Positions 28,107 through 38,283 are shown, counted from the stretch's first letter. The stretch is 64,000 bases of DNA from Chelativorans sp. Marseille-P2723 (GCF_902809845.1 NZ_CADDWI010000008.1:62001-126000); one strand, 5' to 3'. Made by a program: numbers and translations. The notes: a model not told the origin generated them from the sequence alone.

Positions 28107-30452
28107 CTACCGGGGGCCCAGGGAATTGGTGCCGATATCGCCAAGGGTGCGTAGCGAGATGTTGAAGCCGAACCGCTGCTCGCGTTCGCCTGTTACCCGG
28201 TCGCGCGTCTGCGAGAAGCTTGCCAGATATGTGAAGCACTCATCGTCATAGGCAAACCCGATCGCGTTGCGCACCAAGGTGTGGCTTTGAATGTCGTAGG
28301 TGCCTGAAGCGAAACCGCGCCAGTTCTCATTGAACCGCACGGATGCCCGGGCACTTACCTCTTGGCGGTCTTCATTGAAACCGTAAAGCGGCTGGTTCTG
28401 GATGAAGGCGTATTGCACATTGGCTGAGACAGGCCCAAGCGCACCACCGGCCTTCACCTCTGCGCGGCGCATTTCAAACGTCTGTTCATCGAAGCGGGCG
28501 GATGCCGAGGCCGAAATACCACGCGGCGCTGTGAAGCCGATCATGCCGACGAAATCGGAGACATCCTCTTCAAGCCCGGAATAGGCGCCCGCATTGACCA
28601 GGTCAGGTGCAGCGTAGGAGTTGACGCCGGCTAGATGATAGGACTGGCCGAACAAGCCATGGGCAGTCCAGCCTCCTGGGAAGGTCCCCGTATACCTTAC
28701 GCCCAGATTGGCGCGCGTGCCGCCCTCAATGCGATCATAGCCGGAGAATTTGTCACGCTCGAACAGGGTTGTGGCGTCGAAGACGAGCGACTGCGCGTCC
28801 TCGTTCGGGATGCCGAGCCTGTCATGGTGGGGCTCGTTGGGGCGGGCGAAGATTTGCGCCATAGGCTCCAGCACATGCGTGGAGCTTGCCGCGGAGAAGA
28901 GGACAGGCCAACGCGCTTCCAGCCCGGCCGTCGCCATTGACCTGTAATGCGCTGAGCGCACATCGGCCGCAACCGGGTCCCCGTCTATGGTGAAGCTGTT
29001 TATCCGGTTAACTGCTTCAGGCGTCAGATCGGTGTAGATGGCATCGCCTCGTGCATGCAGTATCGGCGTGACGACAAGCCCGCCATCGGTCACGAAGGAG
29101 CGCCGCCATTCTGCTTCAGCCGTCATACGGCCCGAATTGCCTTCCAGGCCCTGCAACTTCGTGCCGTACATACCATCCTCTCTGTGGAGGGACTGGGCAT
29201 TGACGTCGATGTTGAGTTCACCTCCAGCCACCGGAGCGTCCGGCGTGTAGGCATAGTCGAAACTTGGCAGGACCCATGGCTGCGCGTCGTTGCGTCCGTT
29301 CAGTGCCTTTTCCTGAACCTGGAAATGGTGGGCGCGCAGATCGAAATAATTCCGGTCGTTCAGACCCGTCAGATAAGCCTGGGAGTGGTGCACGCTGCCG
29401 GAGAACCCTTCGATCCGGTAAGTGCGTGAAAAATTCTTGTCGGTTTGTGCCAGCACATCCCAGCCGAAAGACCAGCGCGGATTGATATCAAAGTCGCCCT
29501 TTGAGCCGATCATGCCGCGATAGGTCTCGTAGTGGTCGACCGTGTTAACACCCCATTTGTCGGGCTGCTGCTGGCGTATGCCTGCCATTTGCAGCGTGTA
29601 CTGGCCATTATTGAAACGTTGCCGCCACTCAGCCTCGGCAAGAAAACCTTGCTTGGTATAGCCGGTAACCGCCACCGTCAGGTCGTAAGTTGGCGCAAGG
29701 GCCAGGTAATAGGGCACAGTCACCCCAATGCCCAGCTCGCTTCCTCCTTTGATGCCAGGCATCAGGAAGCCGGATTTACGTTTCACCGTTGGATCGGCGA
29801 TTTCGAAAAATGGAATCCAGGCGAGCGGCAGGCCGAACATCTCGAAGCGCGCATTTTCGAAACGCACCGTTTTCGCCTGCCCGTCCCAGATGATCTTTCT
29901 TGCCTTGATCTGCCAAAGCGGCGGGCTGTCGGGCTTCTTCTCGCACGGTTCACAAGCGGTATAGACTGCTCTGTTGAAAGTGGTCAGTCGCCCCCCTGTT
30001 CGTTGAGCAGTCTCGGCGGCGAAATAGGTTTCGTCCACAGTCTCGACGCGAAGCGCTTCGACGAAGCCCTGGCTGAAATCGTCCGTAACATCGATCCGTT
30101 CGGCATAGATGCGGTTTCCGTCCCGTTCGATGATCTCCACATGGCCGCTTGCTATGACCCGCGAGGTGGCGCGGTCGTAGGTTACGCGCTGCGCCACCAA
30201 TCGGTTTCCCGCATAGTCGATCTGCACGCCGCCGACTGCCGAGATGGTATTGCGGTCGTTGTCATAGACGAGCGTGTCTGCTGTCAGCAGCATCTGCTCA
30301 TTGCTCGGAAGTTCGAACTCTCCGAAGCCTGCATCCTGCGCACCCGACGCAAAGGTGAGGATGCAAAGCGCCAACGCAGCTACGCCGACCCTTAACCCGA
30401 GCCGTCGGGAAAGACGCGCGGCCGCACCGTGCCCTTGCACCGCGGCCAACAT
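28107..30452 (-). CDS. lptD: LPS assembly protein LptD
   Basis: LptD is the outer-membrane barrel that inserts lipopolysaccharide. From the ATG at 30452, which shares a base with the lptG stop, the protein is 781 residues. A signal peptide (about 1-40) ends near FASGAQDAG. The OstA/LptA-like jellyroll spans about 50-190, with LLTADTLVYDNDRNTISAVGG and NRLVAQRVTYDRATSRVIASG. A plug-proximal CEPC motif lies in VYTACEPCEKKPDSPP, and the C-terminal barrel ends FGFNISLRTLGDIG. A longer frame to 30518 overlaps lptG and is unlikely. Confidence 0.95.
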   Translation of the reverse strand: MLAAVQGHGAAARLSRRLGLRVGVAALALCILTFASGAQDAGFGEFELPSNEQMLLTADTLVYDNDRNTISAVGGVQIDYAGNRLVAQRVTYDRATSRVIASGHVEIIERDGNRIYAERIDVTDDFSQGFVEALRVETVDETYFAAETAQRTGGRLTTFNRAVYTACEPCEKKPDSPPLWQIKARKIIWDGQAKTVRFENARFEMFGLPLAWIPFFEIADPTVKRKSGFLMPGIKGGSELGIGVTVPYYLALAPTYDLTVAVTGYTKQGFLAEAEWRQRFNNGQYTLQMAGIRQQQPDKWGVNTVDHYETYRGMIGSKGDFDINPRWSFGWDVLAQTDKNFSRTYRIEGFSGSVHHSQAYLTGLNDRNYFDLRAHHFQVQEKALNGRNDAQPWVLPSFDYAYTPDAPVAGGELNIDVNAQSLHREDGMYGTKLQGLEGNSGRMTAEAEWRRSFVTDGGLVVTPILHARGDAIYTDLTPEAVNRINSFTIDGDPVAADVRSAHYRSMATAGLEARWPVLFSAASSTHVLEPMAQIFARPNEPHHDRLGIPNEDAQSLVFDATTLFERDKFSGYDRIEGGTRANLGVRYTGTFPGGWTAHGLFGQSYHLAGVNSYAAPDLVNAGAYSGLEEDVSDFVGMIGFTAPRGISASASARFDEQTFEMRRAEVKAGGALGPVSANVQYAFIQNQPLYGFNEDRQEVSARASVRFNENWRGFASGTYDIQSHTLVRNAIGFAYDDECFTYLASFSQTRDRVTGEREQRFGFNISLRTLGDIGTNSLGPR

Positions 30453-31534
30453 TAGCCATCCTCCTTGAACAAAAGGAAAGTCGCCCCAAAAAACATAGCT
30501 ACCAAAACTGGTGTCCATGCCGCCACGACAGGCGGAACGAATCCAGCACTACCAAACGCCCGCACCAGCACCGAAACGACATAAAGCAGAAAGCCAGCAA
30601 AGACACCACCCAGAATCACGGTTGCGGATTGCCCCATTCGCGTAAAGCGCATTGAAACAGTAGCGGCAATAAGCGTCAGCGCTACGAGGAGCGGGGGCAA
30701 GGTGAGGAGGGAGTGAAGCTGTGTGGAAAATGCTTCCGCCCGCAATCCCAGCGAAGAGGCTGCGTCGATCATGCCTGGCAGGGCGAATATAGAGACTGAT
30801 TCGGGCCGCGTGAGCTGCTGGCTGATCAGTTCCGGCCTCAATTCTGTCGGCAATTCGTAGTAATCGAAGGTTTGTGGATTCGTGCGCCCGCGTCGGCGAA
30901 CCACATCATGTAGCTCCCAATGTCCCTCGCCCAGCCGTGCCCGCGAGGCATCGAGACGTTCCACGATCTGCCTGTCTTGCATGACGATGAAGGTGGGATT
31001 GATGAGGTCGGTGCCGCCTTCCAGCACGGCCTCCGCGCCGATTACGGTCTCCAGGTCCCCGGTGCGCTGCTTGATCCAGCGCTCATTGGGCGCGCTGGCG
31101 GACGTTTGCGCGCCGCGAACCTCGGCCTCCACGATTTGTGCGGCCGAGAATGTCCATGCCGCGATCGGATTGAGAATCAGGATGGACAGGAGGCCGAATA
31201 CAAAGGCACCGGCTGCGATGGGTGTCAGAAACTGCCAGGCAGAGATTCCGGCCGCGCGTGCGATCACGAGTTCGTATTTCCGGTTGAGGCTGAGCAATGT
31301 GGCAATAGCGGCGATCAGTCCGATGAAGGGCACGGCCTGCTGCATGATGAAGGGCAGTTGGAAGGCAGCCAGTGAAAGCGCCCATCCGGCCGAATAGCCT
31401 TCAAGTTCGCCAGCACGTCCGGCAATCTCCGTAAAGGTGACGATAAAGACTAGTGCCGCGACACCAAGAAAATTCCACATGGTGATCGCTGCGAAGCGCC
31501 GGAAGAAGTAAAAGCCGAGGGTTACGCCAATCAT
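30452..31534 (-). CDS. lptG: LPS export ABC transporter permease LptG
   Basis: With LptF and LptB, LptG extracts LPS from the inner membrane. From the ATG at 31534 (overlapping the lptF stop as ATGA) it is 360 residues. There are three N-terminal helices (about 10-110), a periplasmic beta-jellyroll domain (about 130-260) and three C-terminal helices. The start [22 protein letters not shown] and the LNRKYELVIARAAGIS coupling region are typical. The longer frame to 31597 lies inside lptF. Confidence 0.93.
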   Translation of the reverse strand: MIGVTLGFYFFRRFAAITMWNFLGVAALVFIVTFTEIAGRAGELEGYSAGWALSLAAFQLPFIMQQAVPFIGLIAAIATLLSLNRKYELVIARAAGISAWQFLTPIAAGAFVFGLLSILILNPIAAWTFSAAQIVEAEVRGAQTSASAPNERWIKQRTGDLETVIGAEAVLEGGTDLINPTFIVMQDRQIVERLDASRARLGEGHWELHDVVRRRGRTNPQTFDYYELPTELRPELISQQLTRPESVSIFALPGMIDAASSLGLRAEAFSTQLHSLLTLPPLLVALTLIAATVSMRFTRMGQSATVILGGVFAGFLLYVVSVLVRAFGSAGFVPPVVAAWTPVLVAMFFGATFLLFKEDG

Positions 31535-32709
31535 GCCTGCCCTCCAGGTGCGGGGGACCGGGAGAAGCGAGCATGCAGGCGCTTCAGGCGCATCCAAAGA
31601 TCTTCGGTCCAGGCGGTCGGCAGTTCCATTACCTTGTTGCCTGCAATGAAGAAGGAGCAGACCACGATCATGCCAATGGGCACCGCATAAAGCACCACGG
31701 TGAAGAGCGGCTTCGTTTCCGCCTCATTGCCCGCATAAAAGCCTGCCCATCGCACCAGAAGGCCGACCGCCATGGTGGTGATCATGGGATGCAGGCGTGC
31801 CTCGCGGAAGGAGCGGGCGTCTCCGGCCACAGCCACCCCGATAAGCGCGAACACGACCGGATAAAGCCACTCTGAAAAGCGCATATGCAATTCGGCGCGC
31901 AGGGTTTGCGGCCGGGAAATATAATATTTGTCGTTCGGATCAGGATTTAGAAGGTCGGGGAGGTAGCGGTCCTTCGGGTAGAGGGTGATCTTCCCGCTTC
32001 CATTGGTGAATTCCGATAGATCGAAAGCGTAGGAATTAAACCGGATGACAGAAACCTCGCCGCCTGGGCGCTCGCGATGCACCTCGCCATCCTGCATGAC
32101 GAGAATGCTACCTTCTTCGCGATCGACCGTAGCGCCACGCCGTGCGTGGTAAATCAGCTTTAGGTCCTTGTCGCGCGTGTCGGCAACGAAAATGCCCCCA
32201 AGCTGGCCGTTGGGCAGCCGCTCCGAAACTTGCACAAAGAGGCCGTCGGCAACCTTATGGAAAGTACCCTCGCTAAGCACGGTGGTTATAAGATCCGCAT
32301 TTGCCTTCGCTAGGATCTGCCGCATTGTCTGGCGCGCATAAGGTTCGAGTGTGTTGTTGATGGCGAAAGCGGCGATGCTGGCGGTGACGGCGATAAGAAG
32401 CACGGGACGCAGTATGGTAAGGCGCGAGCTGCCCGCGGCGCTTAGCACGGCCAGCTCAGAATCGGCATTCATCGTCGCCAGCGTCTGGGCCACGGCAATA
32501 CCGATAACGAACGGCATGATGACCGGAACGACCGAGGGTAGTGCAAGAAGAGCCACGGTGAAGAAGGTGGCGGCCGACTGGCCGTTGCTCGTCACCAGGT
32601 CAATTCGGTTCAGCACCTGCGTCGTCCAGACTATGACGAGCAGCCAGGCCATCGCGGCGAGGAAGATCGCCAATGCCCGGCGCAGGATGTAGAGCTCGAT
32701 GACTTTCAT
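31531..32709 (-). CDS. lptF: LPS export ABC transporter permease LptF
   Basis: The 392-residue protein starts [19 protein letters not shown] and has the same 3+3 helix layout as LptG with a periplasmic jellyroll between. [20 protein letters not shown] is the cytoplasmic coupling region that contacts LptB. It heads the minus-strand cluster with lptG, lptD, surA, pdxA and rsmA. There is no recognisable ribosome site before the ATG, and a perfect TATAAT ends 6 bases upstream, so the transcript may be leaderless. Confidence 0.94.
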   Translation of the reverse strand: MKVIELYILRRALAIFLAAMAWLLVIVWTTQVLNRIDLVTSNGQSAATFFTVALLALPSVVPVIMPFVIGIAVAQTLATMNADSELAVLSAAGSSRLTILRPVLLIAVTASIAAFAINNTLEPYARQTMRQILAKANADLITTVLSEGTFHKVADGLFVQVSERLPNGQLGGIFVADTRDKDLKLIYHARRGATVDREEGSILVMQDGEVHRERPGGEVSVIRFNSYAFDLSEFTNGSGKITLYPKDRYLPDLLNPDPNDKYYISRPQTLRAELHMRFSEWLYPVVFALIGVAVAGDARSFREARLHPMITTMAVGLLVRWAGFYAGNEAETKPLFTVVLYAVPIGMIVVCSFFIAGNKVMELPTAWTEDLWMRLKRLHARFSRSPAPGGQA

Positions 32710-32715
32710 CGGCGC

Positions 32716-32721
32716 ATTATA
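32716..32721 (-). promoter_or_regulatory. -10 box of the lpt operon promoter
   Basis: On the minus strand a perfect TATAAT occupies 32721-32716. Transcription would begin at about the first base of the lptF ATG (32709). No convincing -35 box is seen 16-18 bp upstream. The 297-bp gap to pepA also holds the divergent pepA promoter, where TTGTCA at about 32945 may be a -35 box. Confidence 0.45.
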
Positions 32722-33006
32722 TTCTCTGCGTTAGTGGCCACTCTTGGGCGTCCGGAGAAGATCTTCGGAGCGCCTTTTCCTGCGAAGCGACAGGTTCAGG
32801 AACTTGAGCTAAAAAACGTCCCCGATTCACTATGTGCCAACAGCACTAAGGAATTGGAAAGGGAAACGGTTAACAAGGCGCTACCACGGATTCGCCCCGA
32901 CCATTGCCGAGAGGGGCTCTGTCGACTCACGATAACCCAACCTCTTGTCAATTTGGTTAAAACCGTCAAGATCATATCCCGCCCGAATTCTGGAACAGGA
33001 CCTCCC

Positions 33007-34503
33007 ATGACTGAAAAACCTACCGTCGCTTTCGCTAAGTTTGCCGCGCCGAAGAAAGGCAGCGTGATCGTGCTTGCGCCGGAAGGGGGAGGGCTCACAG
33101 ACGCCGCAGAAGCATGCGATCCTGCCGGCATCCTGCCACGCGTTTTCGCTGCCGCTGAATTCAAAGGCAAGCTTGCCGCAAGCGTCGAGGCGCTGGCACC
33201 GCAAGGACCGGGTTACGACCGGCTTGTTGCCATCGGCACGGGCAAGACTGATTCGCTCAATGAGCAGGCATGGCTGCAAATCGGCGGGGCAGCGGCTGCG
33301 GCGGCGAAGAATGCAACGGAAGTGACCGTCGTTGCGGATATTGCCGGCGTCACTCCTACAGCCCGCAATATTGCATCCATCGGGCTTGGCATCCTGCTGC
33401 GCGCCTACAGCTTCGAGAAATACAAGACGCGCAAGAACAACAATGACGGCACCCCGTCCAAGGCAAAGTCGGTAAAATTCACCATCCAGTGTGCCGATCC
33501 AGCCGCCGCACGACGAGCTTTTGCCCAGGCGGAGGCCGTGGCCGATGGTGTGTATCTCGCCCGCGACCTCGTCAACGAGCCTGCCAACGTTCTGGGGCCG
33601 GTAGAGTTCGCCGCCCAGGCGAAAGAACTGGAAAAGCTCGGCGTCGAGGTCGAAATTCTCACCGAGAAAGAGATGCGAAAGCTTGGGATGAACGCGCTTC
33701 TGGGCGTTGCACAAGGCTCCTTCCGCCCCCCCCGACTCGCGGTAATGCGCTGGAACGGGGGGAAGGCGCGGGAAAAGCCCGTGGCCTTTATCGGCAAGGG
33801 TGTCGTTTTCGACACGGGCGGTATTTCCATCAAGCCTGCTGCCAACATGGAAGATATGAAGGGCGACATGGCAGGAGCCGCCGCGGTAACGGGTTTGATG
33901 CGCGCACTCGCGGCGCGAAAGGCCAAGGCCAACGTGGTTGGCATGATCGGCCTCGTCGAGAACATGCCGGACGGCAATGCGCAGCGTCCGGGCGACATTG
34001 TCACCTCCATGTCGGGGCAGACGATAGAGATCATCAACACCGATGCGGAAGGACGGCTTGTCCTTGCGGATATGCTCTGGCACTGCAAGGAAAAGTATCA
34101 GCCGCAGTTCATGATCAACCTCGCCACCCTGACCGGCGCGATACTGGTTGCACTTGGAAATTCCTATGCGGGTCTTTTCTCCAATGACGACCAGCTTTCC
34201 GAGCGGCTGTCGGCGGCCGGCAACGCGACGGGGGAGAGGGTGTGGCGGATGCCGCTTGGCCCGGAATACGACAAGCTGATTGATACGAAGAATGCAGACA
34301 TGAAGAATACGGGGGGGCGCAATGCCGGCTCCATAACCGCCGCCCAGTTCCTGAAGCGCTTCGTGGATGACACCCCGTGGGCGCATCTGGACGTGGCGGG
34401 GACGGCCATGGCATCCCCGTCATCCGATATCAATCAGTCATGGGCTTCAGGCTTTGGCGTGCGTTTGCTCGACCGCCTAGTGGCCGATCATTACGAAGGC
34501 TGA
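33007..34503 (+). CDS. pepA: Leucyl aminopeptidase (M17)
   Basis: PepA removes N-terminal residues from peptides using two metal ions. From the ATG at 33007 it is 498 residues. A frame open from 32734 lacks family similarity before that. The N-terminal alpha/beta domain (about 1-170) precedes the catalytic domain, with [26 protein letters not shown] and the signature [14 protein letters not shown] near residue 340. The C-terminal [11 protein letters not shown] is typical. It ends 11 bp before holC, a conserved alphaproteobacterial pair. Confidence 0.95.
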   Translation: MTEKPTVAFAKFAAPKKGSVIVLAPEGGGLTDAAEACDPAGILPRVFAAAEFKGKLAASVEALAPQGPGYDRLVAIGTGKTDSLNEQAWLQIGGAAAAAAKNATEVTVVADIAGVTPTARNIASIGLGILLRAYSFEKYKTRKNNNDGTPSKAKSVKFTIQCADPAAARRAFAQAEAVADGVYLARDLVNEPANVLGPVEFAAQAKELEKLGVEVEILTEKEMRKLGMNALLGVAQGSFRPPRLAVMRWNGGKAREKPVAFIGKGVVFDTGGISIKPAANMEDMKGDMAGAAAVTGLMRALAARKAKANVVGMIGLVENMPDGNAQRPGDIVTSMSGQTIEIINTDAEGRLVLADMLWHCKEKYQPQFMINLATLTGAILVALGNSYAGLFSNDDQLSERLSAAGNATGERVWRMPLGPEYDKLIDTKNADMKNTGGRNAGSITAAQFLKRFVDDTPWAHLDVAGTAMASPSSDINQSWASGFGVRLLDRLVADHYEG

Positions 34504-34514
34504 GACGGGCGGCG

Positions 34515-34961
34515 GTGGAAGTCCTCTTCTATCACCTGACCGAATCGACGCTTGAGGAAGCCTTGCCCCCGCTCGTGGAGAAAAGCCTGGAACGGGGCTG
34601 GCGCGTCGGCATCCAGACGGCAAGCGAGGAGCGGCGGGACGCGCTTGATGGAAGGCTGTGGACCTATAGTGACGACGCCTTCCTTCCGCACGGCATCGAC
34701 AGCGAGCCATACGCGGCAGAACAGCCAGTGCTGTTGACCACGTCGGAGGCTAACGTCAACATGGCGACCATCCGCTTCTTCGTCGAAGGAGCAGAGCCAG
34801 GATCGCTCCGCGGTTACGAGCGGGCGGTGTTCATCTTCGACGGCCATGACCTGGCACAGGTCGATGCAGCCCGCCAGCAGTGGAAAGCCATGAAGGCGGC
34901 CGGTCATGCAGTGACCTACTGGCAGCAGGGACCGAATAGGCGCTGGCAGAAAAAAGCGTAG
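34515..34961 (+). CDS. holC: DNA polymerase III subunit chi
   Basis: HolC links the clamp loader to single-strand binding protein during replication. I place the start at the GTG at 34515, giving 148 residues beginning with V/MEVLFYHLTESTLEEALPPL, the family N-terminus. The frame runs back to 34377, but that part lies inside pepA. Conserved blocks are KSLERGWRVGIQTASEERRDALDGRLW, LPHGID and FIFDGHDLAQVDAARQQWK. Position after pepA agrees with the assignment. Confidence 0.9.
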   Translation: MEVLFYHLTESTLEEALPPLVEKSLERGWRVGIQTASEERRDALDGRLWTYSDDAFLPHGIDSEPYAAEQPVLLTTSEANVNMATIRFFVEGAEPGSLRGYERAVFIFDGHDLAQVDAARQQWKAMKAAGHAVTYWQQGPNRRWQKKA

Positions 34962-35285
34962 ATGTGAAGCGGGCCGCCCGCTGAAGTGTCATTGGTTACT
35001 GTTCTTGCGGATGTCTAGGAGGACGGCGATCCACAGGATCTTCGTCTTTTCCAGAGAATCTGAGACAGGGAACTTCGCCTTTTCGTCTCTTCAGCAGGGC
35101 TGATGACGATGCTGCAACAATGGCTCTGCCAAAAACCGGGAATCGGCCGCGCTTGAGGAAAATGAAGGAAAGAAGGACCGCTACCAGGTGCTCCTTTGCC
35201 CTCGCCGGTCCCTGTACCAAGTGAGCTCTAGGTTGGATGAAGGGTCGGGACGATCCATGATATACTCACTAGAACCGGCGCTGTA
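34962..35285. other. Intergenic region, holC / AadA-like gene
   Basis: This 324-bp stretch has no gene I can support. A 74-codon minus-strand frame (34996-35220) has no recognisable motif or ribosome site. A TATACT resembling a -10 box lies about 20 bp before the AadA-like ATG, without a well-spaced -35. Repeated AAGGAAAGAAGG-type purine tracts near 35165 are the only visible texture. Confidence 0.4.
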
Positions 35286-36065
35286 ATGCGGGAAGAAACG
35301 GCACTTCATCTTGAGCAGGCATGGTCGGTGACGAAGACCATGCATACGCTTTTTCACGAAGCCCTCCTGGCTGTTTATCTGCACGGATCAGCGGTCTCAG
35401 GGTGCCTGCGCCCGCAAAGTGATATTGACCTTCTCGCCGTTATCGGCAGCCCAATGACTGAAGCACAGCGCAAGGGCCTTTTGTCGGCTTTGCTGCAAAT
35501 CTCCGGTCGCTATCCTGCTCCAGTGGGCGGCCCGCGCTGTATTGAAGTGATGGTATTTCTGGAGGAAAACATCGCCCCGCCCGATTTTCCGGCGCGGGCC
35601 GAGTTCATTTACGGCGAATGGCTGCGAAGTGCCTTCGAAGCTGGCGAACTTTGCTGGCCCATATCTGATCCGGAGCACACGTTGGTGCTGGCACAGGCTG
35701 CAAGAGAAGCCTTTCCGCTGTTCGGTCCAAGCGCGAAAGCACTTCTGCCCAAGATCCAATCGGAGCATATCCGCCATGCCATGCGTGACGCGCTCCCGGC
35801 GCTCCTCCAACGGCTGAACGGGGATGAGCGCAACGTCCTGTTGACCCTCGCGCGGATGTGGCGGACGGCAATGACCGGCGAGTTTGTTGCCAAAGATTCT
35901 GCGGCGACGTGGGCAGCGGCTCGCATGCCGGAGCTGGAAGCGGTCGCGCTGAACGCCGCACACGAAGAGTACCTAGGAAAGGTCGAAGTCGATTGGGAAA
36001 ACCTGCAAGCTGCGGCGCGCGAAACGGCGGCGTACCTTTACGAGAGGGTGTCAAAACTCCTTTAG
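35286..36065 (+). CDS. AadA-like aminoglycoside nucleotidyltransferase, ANT(3'')/ANT(9) type
   Basis: The 259-residue protein matches the AadA layout along its whole length. The nucleotidyltransferase motif is YLHGSAVSGCLRPQSDIDLL at about 32-51, with both catalytic Asp of DxD. IEVMVF near residue 88 corresponds to the region holding the catalytic base Glu. The C-terminal helical domain (DUF4111) has NGDERNVLLTLARMWRTAMTG and KDSAATWAAARMPE. AadA enzymes adenylylate streptomycin and spectinomycin. There is no cassette attachment site or integrase nearby, so this looks like a resident chromosomal gene. Actual substrate is inferred. Confidence 0.8.
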   Translation: MREETALHLEQAWSVTKTMHTLFHEALLAVYLHGSAVSGCLRPQSDIDLLAVIGSPMTEAQRKGLLSALLQISGRYPAPVGGPRCIEVMVFLEENIAPPDFPARAEFIYGEWLRSAFEAGELCWPISDPEHTLVLAQAAREAFPLFGPSAKALLPKIQSEHIRHAMRDALPALLQRLNGDERNVLLTLARMWRTAMTGEFVAKDSAATWAAARMPELEAVALNAAHEEYLGKVEVDWENLQAAARETAAYLYERVSKLL

Positions 36066-36263
36066 ACCAACGAAGGTTAGCTGCAGGAATCTAACGGTTT
36101 CGTGCCCGGCTCAATCCTGCTCGCCGATGTAGGAAAAGAAGATGCGATATCCACTCGGCGCGATGCCGCTCTGAAACGCATACCCGGATCGGCAGGTTGC
36201 TTCTCTAGTCGGACTCGGACTCTGGACGAAGAATCGATATTCACTTTTCCCTGGAACTTCTCC

Positions 36264-38144
36264 CTATTCCGCCATGCCTTCCTCATACTCGGTTGAAAGT
36301 TCCAGCCATTTTTCTTCATGAGAGGCAAGCATTGCTGACAGGTCTGACCGTTCCTTCGCGAGCGTGGAGATCCTGCCAGGATCCTTTTCATAGAGTGTTG
36401 GATCGACCATCTGGGCTTCGATTGCCTCGATGCGCTTGCGCGTGCGCTCGATCAATCCTTCAGTAGCCTTGATTTCTTTCGCAATCGGTTCCAAGGCTGC
36501 ACGCCGCCGGGCCGCTTCACGGCGGCGGTCGGCTTTGGAGACTTTTTCCTCCTCGTCCTTCCGGGTGAGGCTGCGGCTTGGGCCGCCCGTCCTCTGCGCC
36601 CGATAGTCCTCCAGATCGCCGTCAAAGGGCGTCACCATTCCCCGGTCGACCAGCCAGAGACGGTCTGCACAAGCCTCGATCAGGTGCCGGTCATGGCTTA
36701 TGAGAATGACCGCGCCATCATAGGAGTTCAGTGCCTCAACCAAAGCTTCGCGGCTGTCAATGTCGAGGTGGTTGGTGGGCTCATCGAGGATGAAGAGGTG
36801 CGGGGCCTCGAATGAAGCAAGCCCCATGAGTAGCCGTGCCTTCTCTCCGCCGGAAAGATCGCGTGCAGGCGTCTCCATCTTCTCCGTGGAAAGCCCGAAC
36901 TGGGCCACCGTAGAGCGCACTTTTGCCTCCGGCGCATCCGGCATCAATCGTCGTACATGCTGCCGGGCGTCCTCGTCAGGCTTGAGCTCGTCAAGTTGGT
37001 GCTGGGCGAAGATGGAGACCTTAAGGCCCGGCGCGAGGGTCATTGTGCCCGCGCCGAGAGGAAGCTTTCCGGCAATCAGCTTGGCGAAGGTGGACTTGCC
37101 GTTGCCGTTGGAACCCAGCAGGGCAATGCGGTCGTCACTGTCGATGCGCAGGTTTAGGTCTTTAAGCACCGGCTTGCCCGGCTCGTAACCTACCGCACCC
37201 TTCTCGATAGCCACTATGGGGGAGGCGACGGGTTTTACTGGATCGGGCAAGCGAAAAGGAGCAACATTCTCGTTTATGGCAGCCGCAGTGGGCTGAAGGC
37301 GCGCGATGGCCTTCAGGCGTGACTGCGCCTGGCGCGCTTTCGAAGCCTTGTAACGGAAGCGTTCCACGAAGGCTTCCATGTGCTTGCGTTGTGCCTCCTG
37401 CTTGGCGCGCAACTTTTCCTGAAGCTCCATCTTCTCGGCGTATTGGCGCGCAAACTGGTCGTAGCCGCCGCGCCAGAAGGTGAGCTTCCTGTCCTGCAGG
37501 TGCACGATGGAAGAAACCGCCTTGTTCAGTAGGTCGCGATCGTGGCTGATGAGCAGAACGGTATGCGGATAACGCGCAAGATAGCCTTCGAGCCACATCG
37601 TGCCTTCAAGGTCCAGATAGTTCGTCGGCTCGTCCAGAAGCAGAAGATCGGGTCGGGCAAAGAGCACAGCGGCCAATGCCACGCGCATCCGCCAGCCGCC
37701 GGAAAAGGAGGAGGCGGGACGCTTCTGCGCCTTCTCGTCGAAACCAAGGCCGGAAAGAATAGCGGCTGCTCGGGCTTCGGCGGAGTGTGCACCGATATCT
37801 GCAAGCCGCGTCTGGATCTCGGCAATGCGGTGTGCGTCGTCCGTGACTTCCGCTTCGCGCAGCAGGCGCTCACGCTCGGCATCCGCCTTGAGCACGATCT
37901 CGATCAGCGGCTCTTCCGTGCCGGGTGCTTCCTGCGCTACCTGGCCGATGCGTGTGCCCTTGGGCATGCTGATGGAACCTGTTTCCGGGCTGAGATCGCC
38001 CGTGATCGCGCGGAACAGCGTCGTCTTGCCAGTACCGTTGCGGCCGACGAGCCCCGCCTTCATACCAGCAGGAAGAGTGAGCGAAGCATGCTCGATGAGC
38101 AGCCTCCCAGCGACGCGCAGGGACAGATCGTTGATGGCAAGCAT
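36264..38144 (-). CDS. ABC-F family ATPase (translation-associated)
   Basis: The 626-residue protein has two ABC ATPase domains and no membrane helices. The first has Walker A GLVGRNGTGKTTLF and signature SFSGGWRMRVALA. The second has LLGSNGNGKSTFAKL, DLSGGEKARLLMG and LFILDEPTNHLD. An inter-domain linker of about 80 residues is Lys/Arg/Gln-rich (KLRAKQEAQRKHMEAFVERF), as in ABC-F factors that bind the ribosomal E site. The C-terminus (about 530-626) is a charged coiled coil as in Uup/YheS. It resembles the YheS/Uup branch most; resistance function is not indicated. Confidence 0.88.
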   Translation of the reverse strand: MLAINDLSLRVAGRLLIEHASLTLPAGMKAGLVGRNGTGKTTLFRAITGDLSPETGSISMPKGTRIGQVAQEAPGTEEPLIEIVLKADAERERLLREAEVTDDAHRIAEIQTRLADIGAHSAEARAAAILSGLGFDEKAQKRPASSFSGGWRMRVALAAVLFARPDLLLLDEPTNYLDLEGTMWLEGYLARYPHTVLLISHDRDLLNKAVSSIVHLQDRKLTFWRGGYDQFARQYAEKMELQEKLRAKQEAQRKHMEAFVERFRYKASKARQAQSRLKAIARLQPTAAAINENVAPFRLPDPVKPVASPIVAIEKGAVGYEPGKPVLKDLNLRIDSDDRIALLGSNGNGKSTFAKLIAGKLPLGAGTMTLAPGLKVSIFAQHQLDELKPDEDARQHVRRLMPDAPEAKVRSTVAQFGLSTEKMETPARDLSGGEKARLLMGLASFEAPHLFILDEPTNHLDIDSREALVEALNSYDGAVILISHDRHLIEACADRLWLVDRGMVTPFDGDLEDYRAQRTGGPSRSLTRKDEEEKVSKADRRREAARRRAALEPIAKEIKATEGLIERTRKRIEAIEAQMVDPTLYEKDPGRISTLAKERSDLSAMLASHEEKWLELSTEYEEGMAE

Positions 38145-38220
38145 GGCGTCGCGGTTTTGGCCGAGTGTGGCGGGGCTTTCAAGTCCTATGTTGCAAGCGC
38201 CCTTGAAAAGATGGTCTTGG

Positions 38221-38260
38221 AAAGAAAGACGGCCCGCGCAAGAGCACAGGCCGTTTCTTT
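38221..38260 (-). terminator. Terminator after the glycine-rich protein gene
   Basis: Stem 38249-38254 with 38229-38234, extended by A/T pairs, is followed on the minus strand by the U-rich CTTTCTTT. It lies about 30 bp past the stop of the glycine-rich gene and ahead of the ABC-F gene on the same strand. The stem is imperfect and the loop is 14 bases. Confidence 0.55.
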
Positions 38261-38283
38261 TGATTTAGAGATGCTTTTTCAGC

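Noticed and set aside
32881-34386. 501-codon minus-strand open frame opposite pepA
   Set aside because: Long antisense frames are expected in GC-rich coding DNA; it has no motif and pepA is complete on the other strand.
34377-34514. N-terminal extension of HolC from an upstream ATG
   Set aside because: It lies inside pepA in another frame and adds Arg-rich sequence absent from the family; the GTG at 34515 gives the normal N-terminus.
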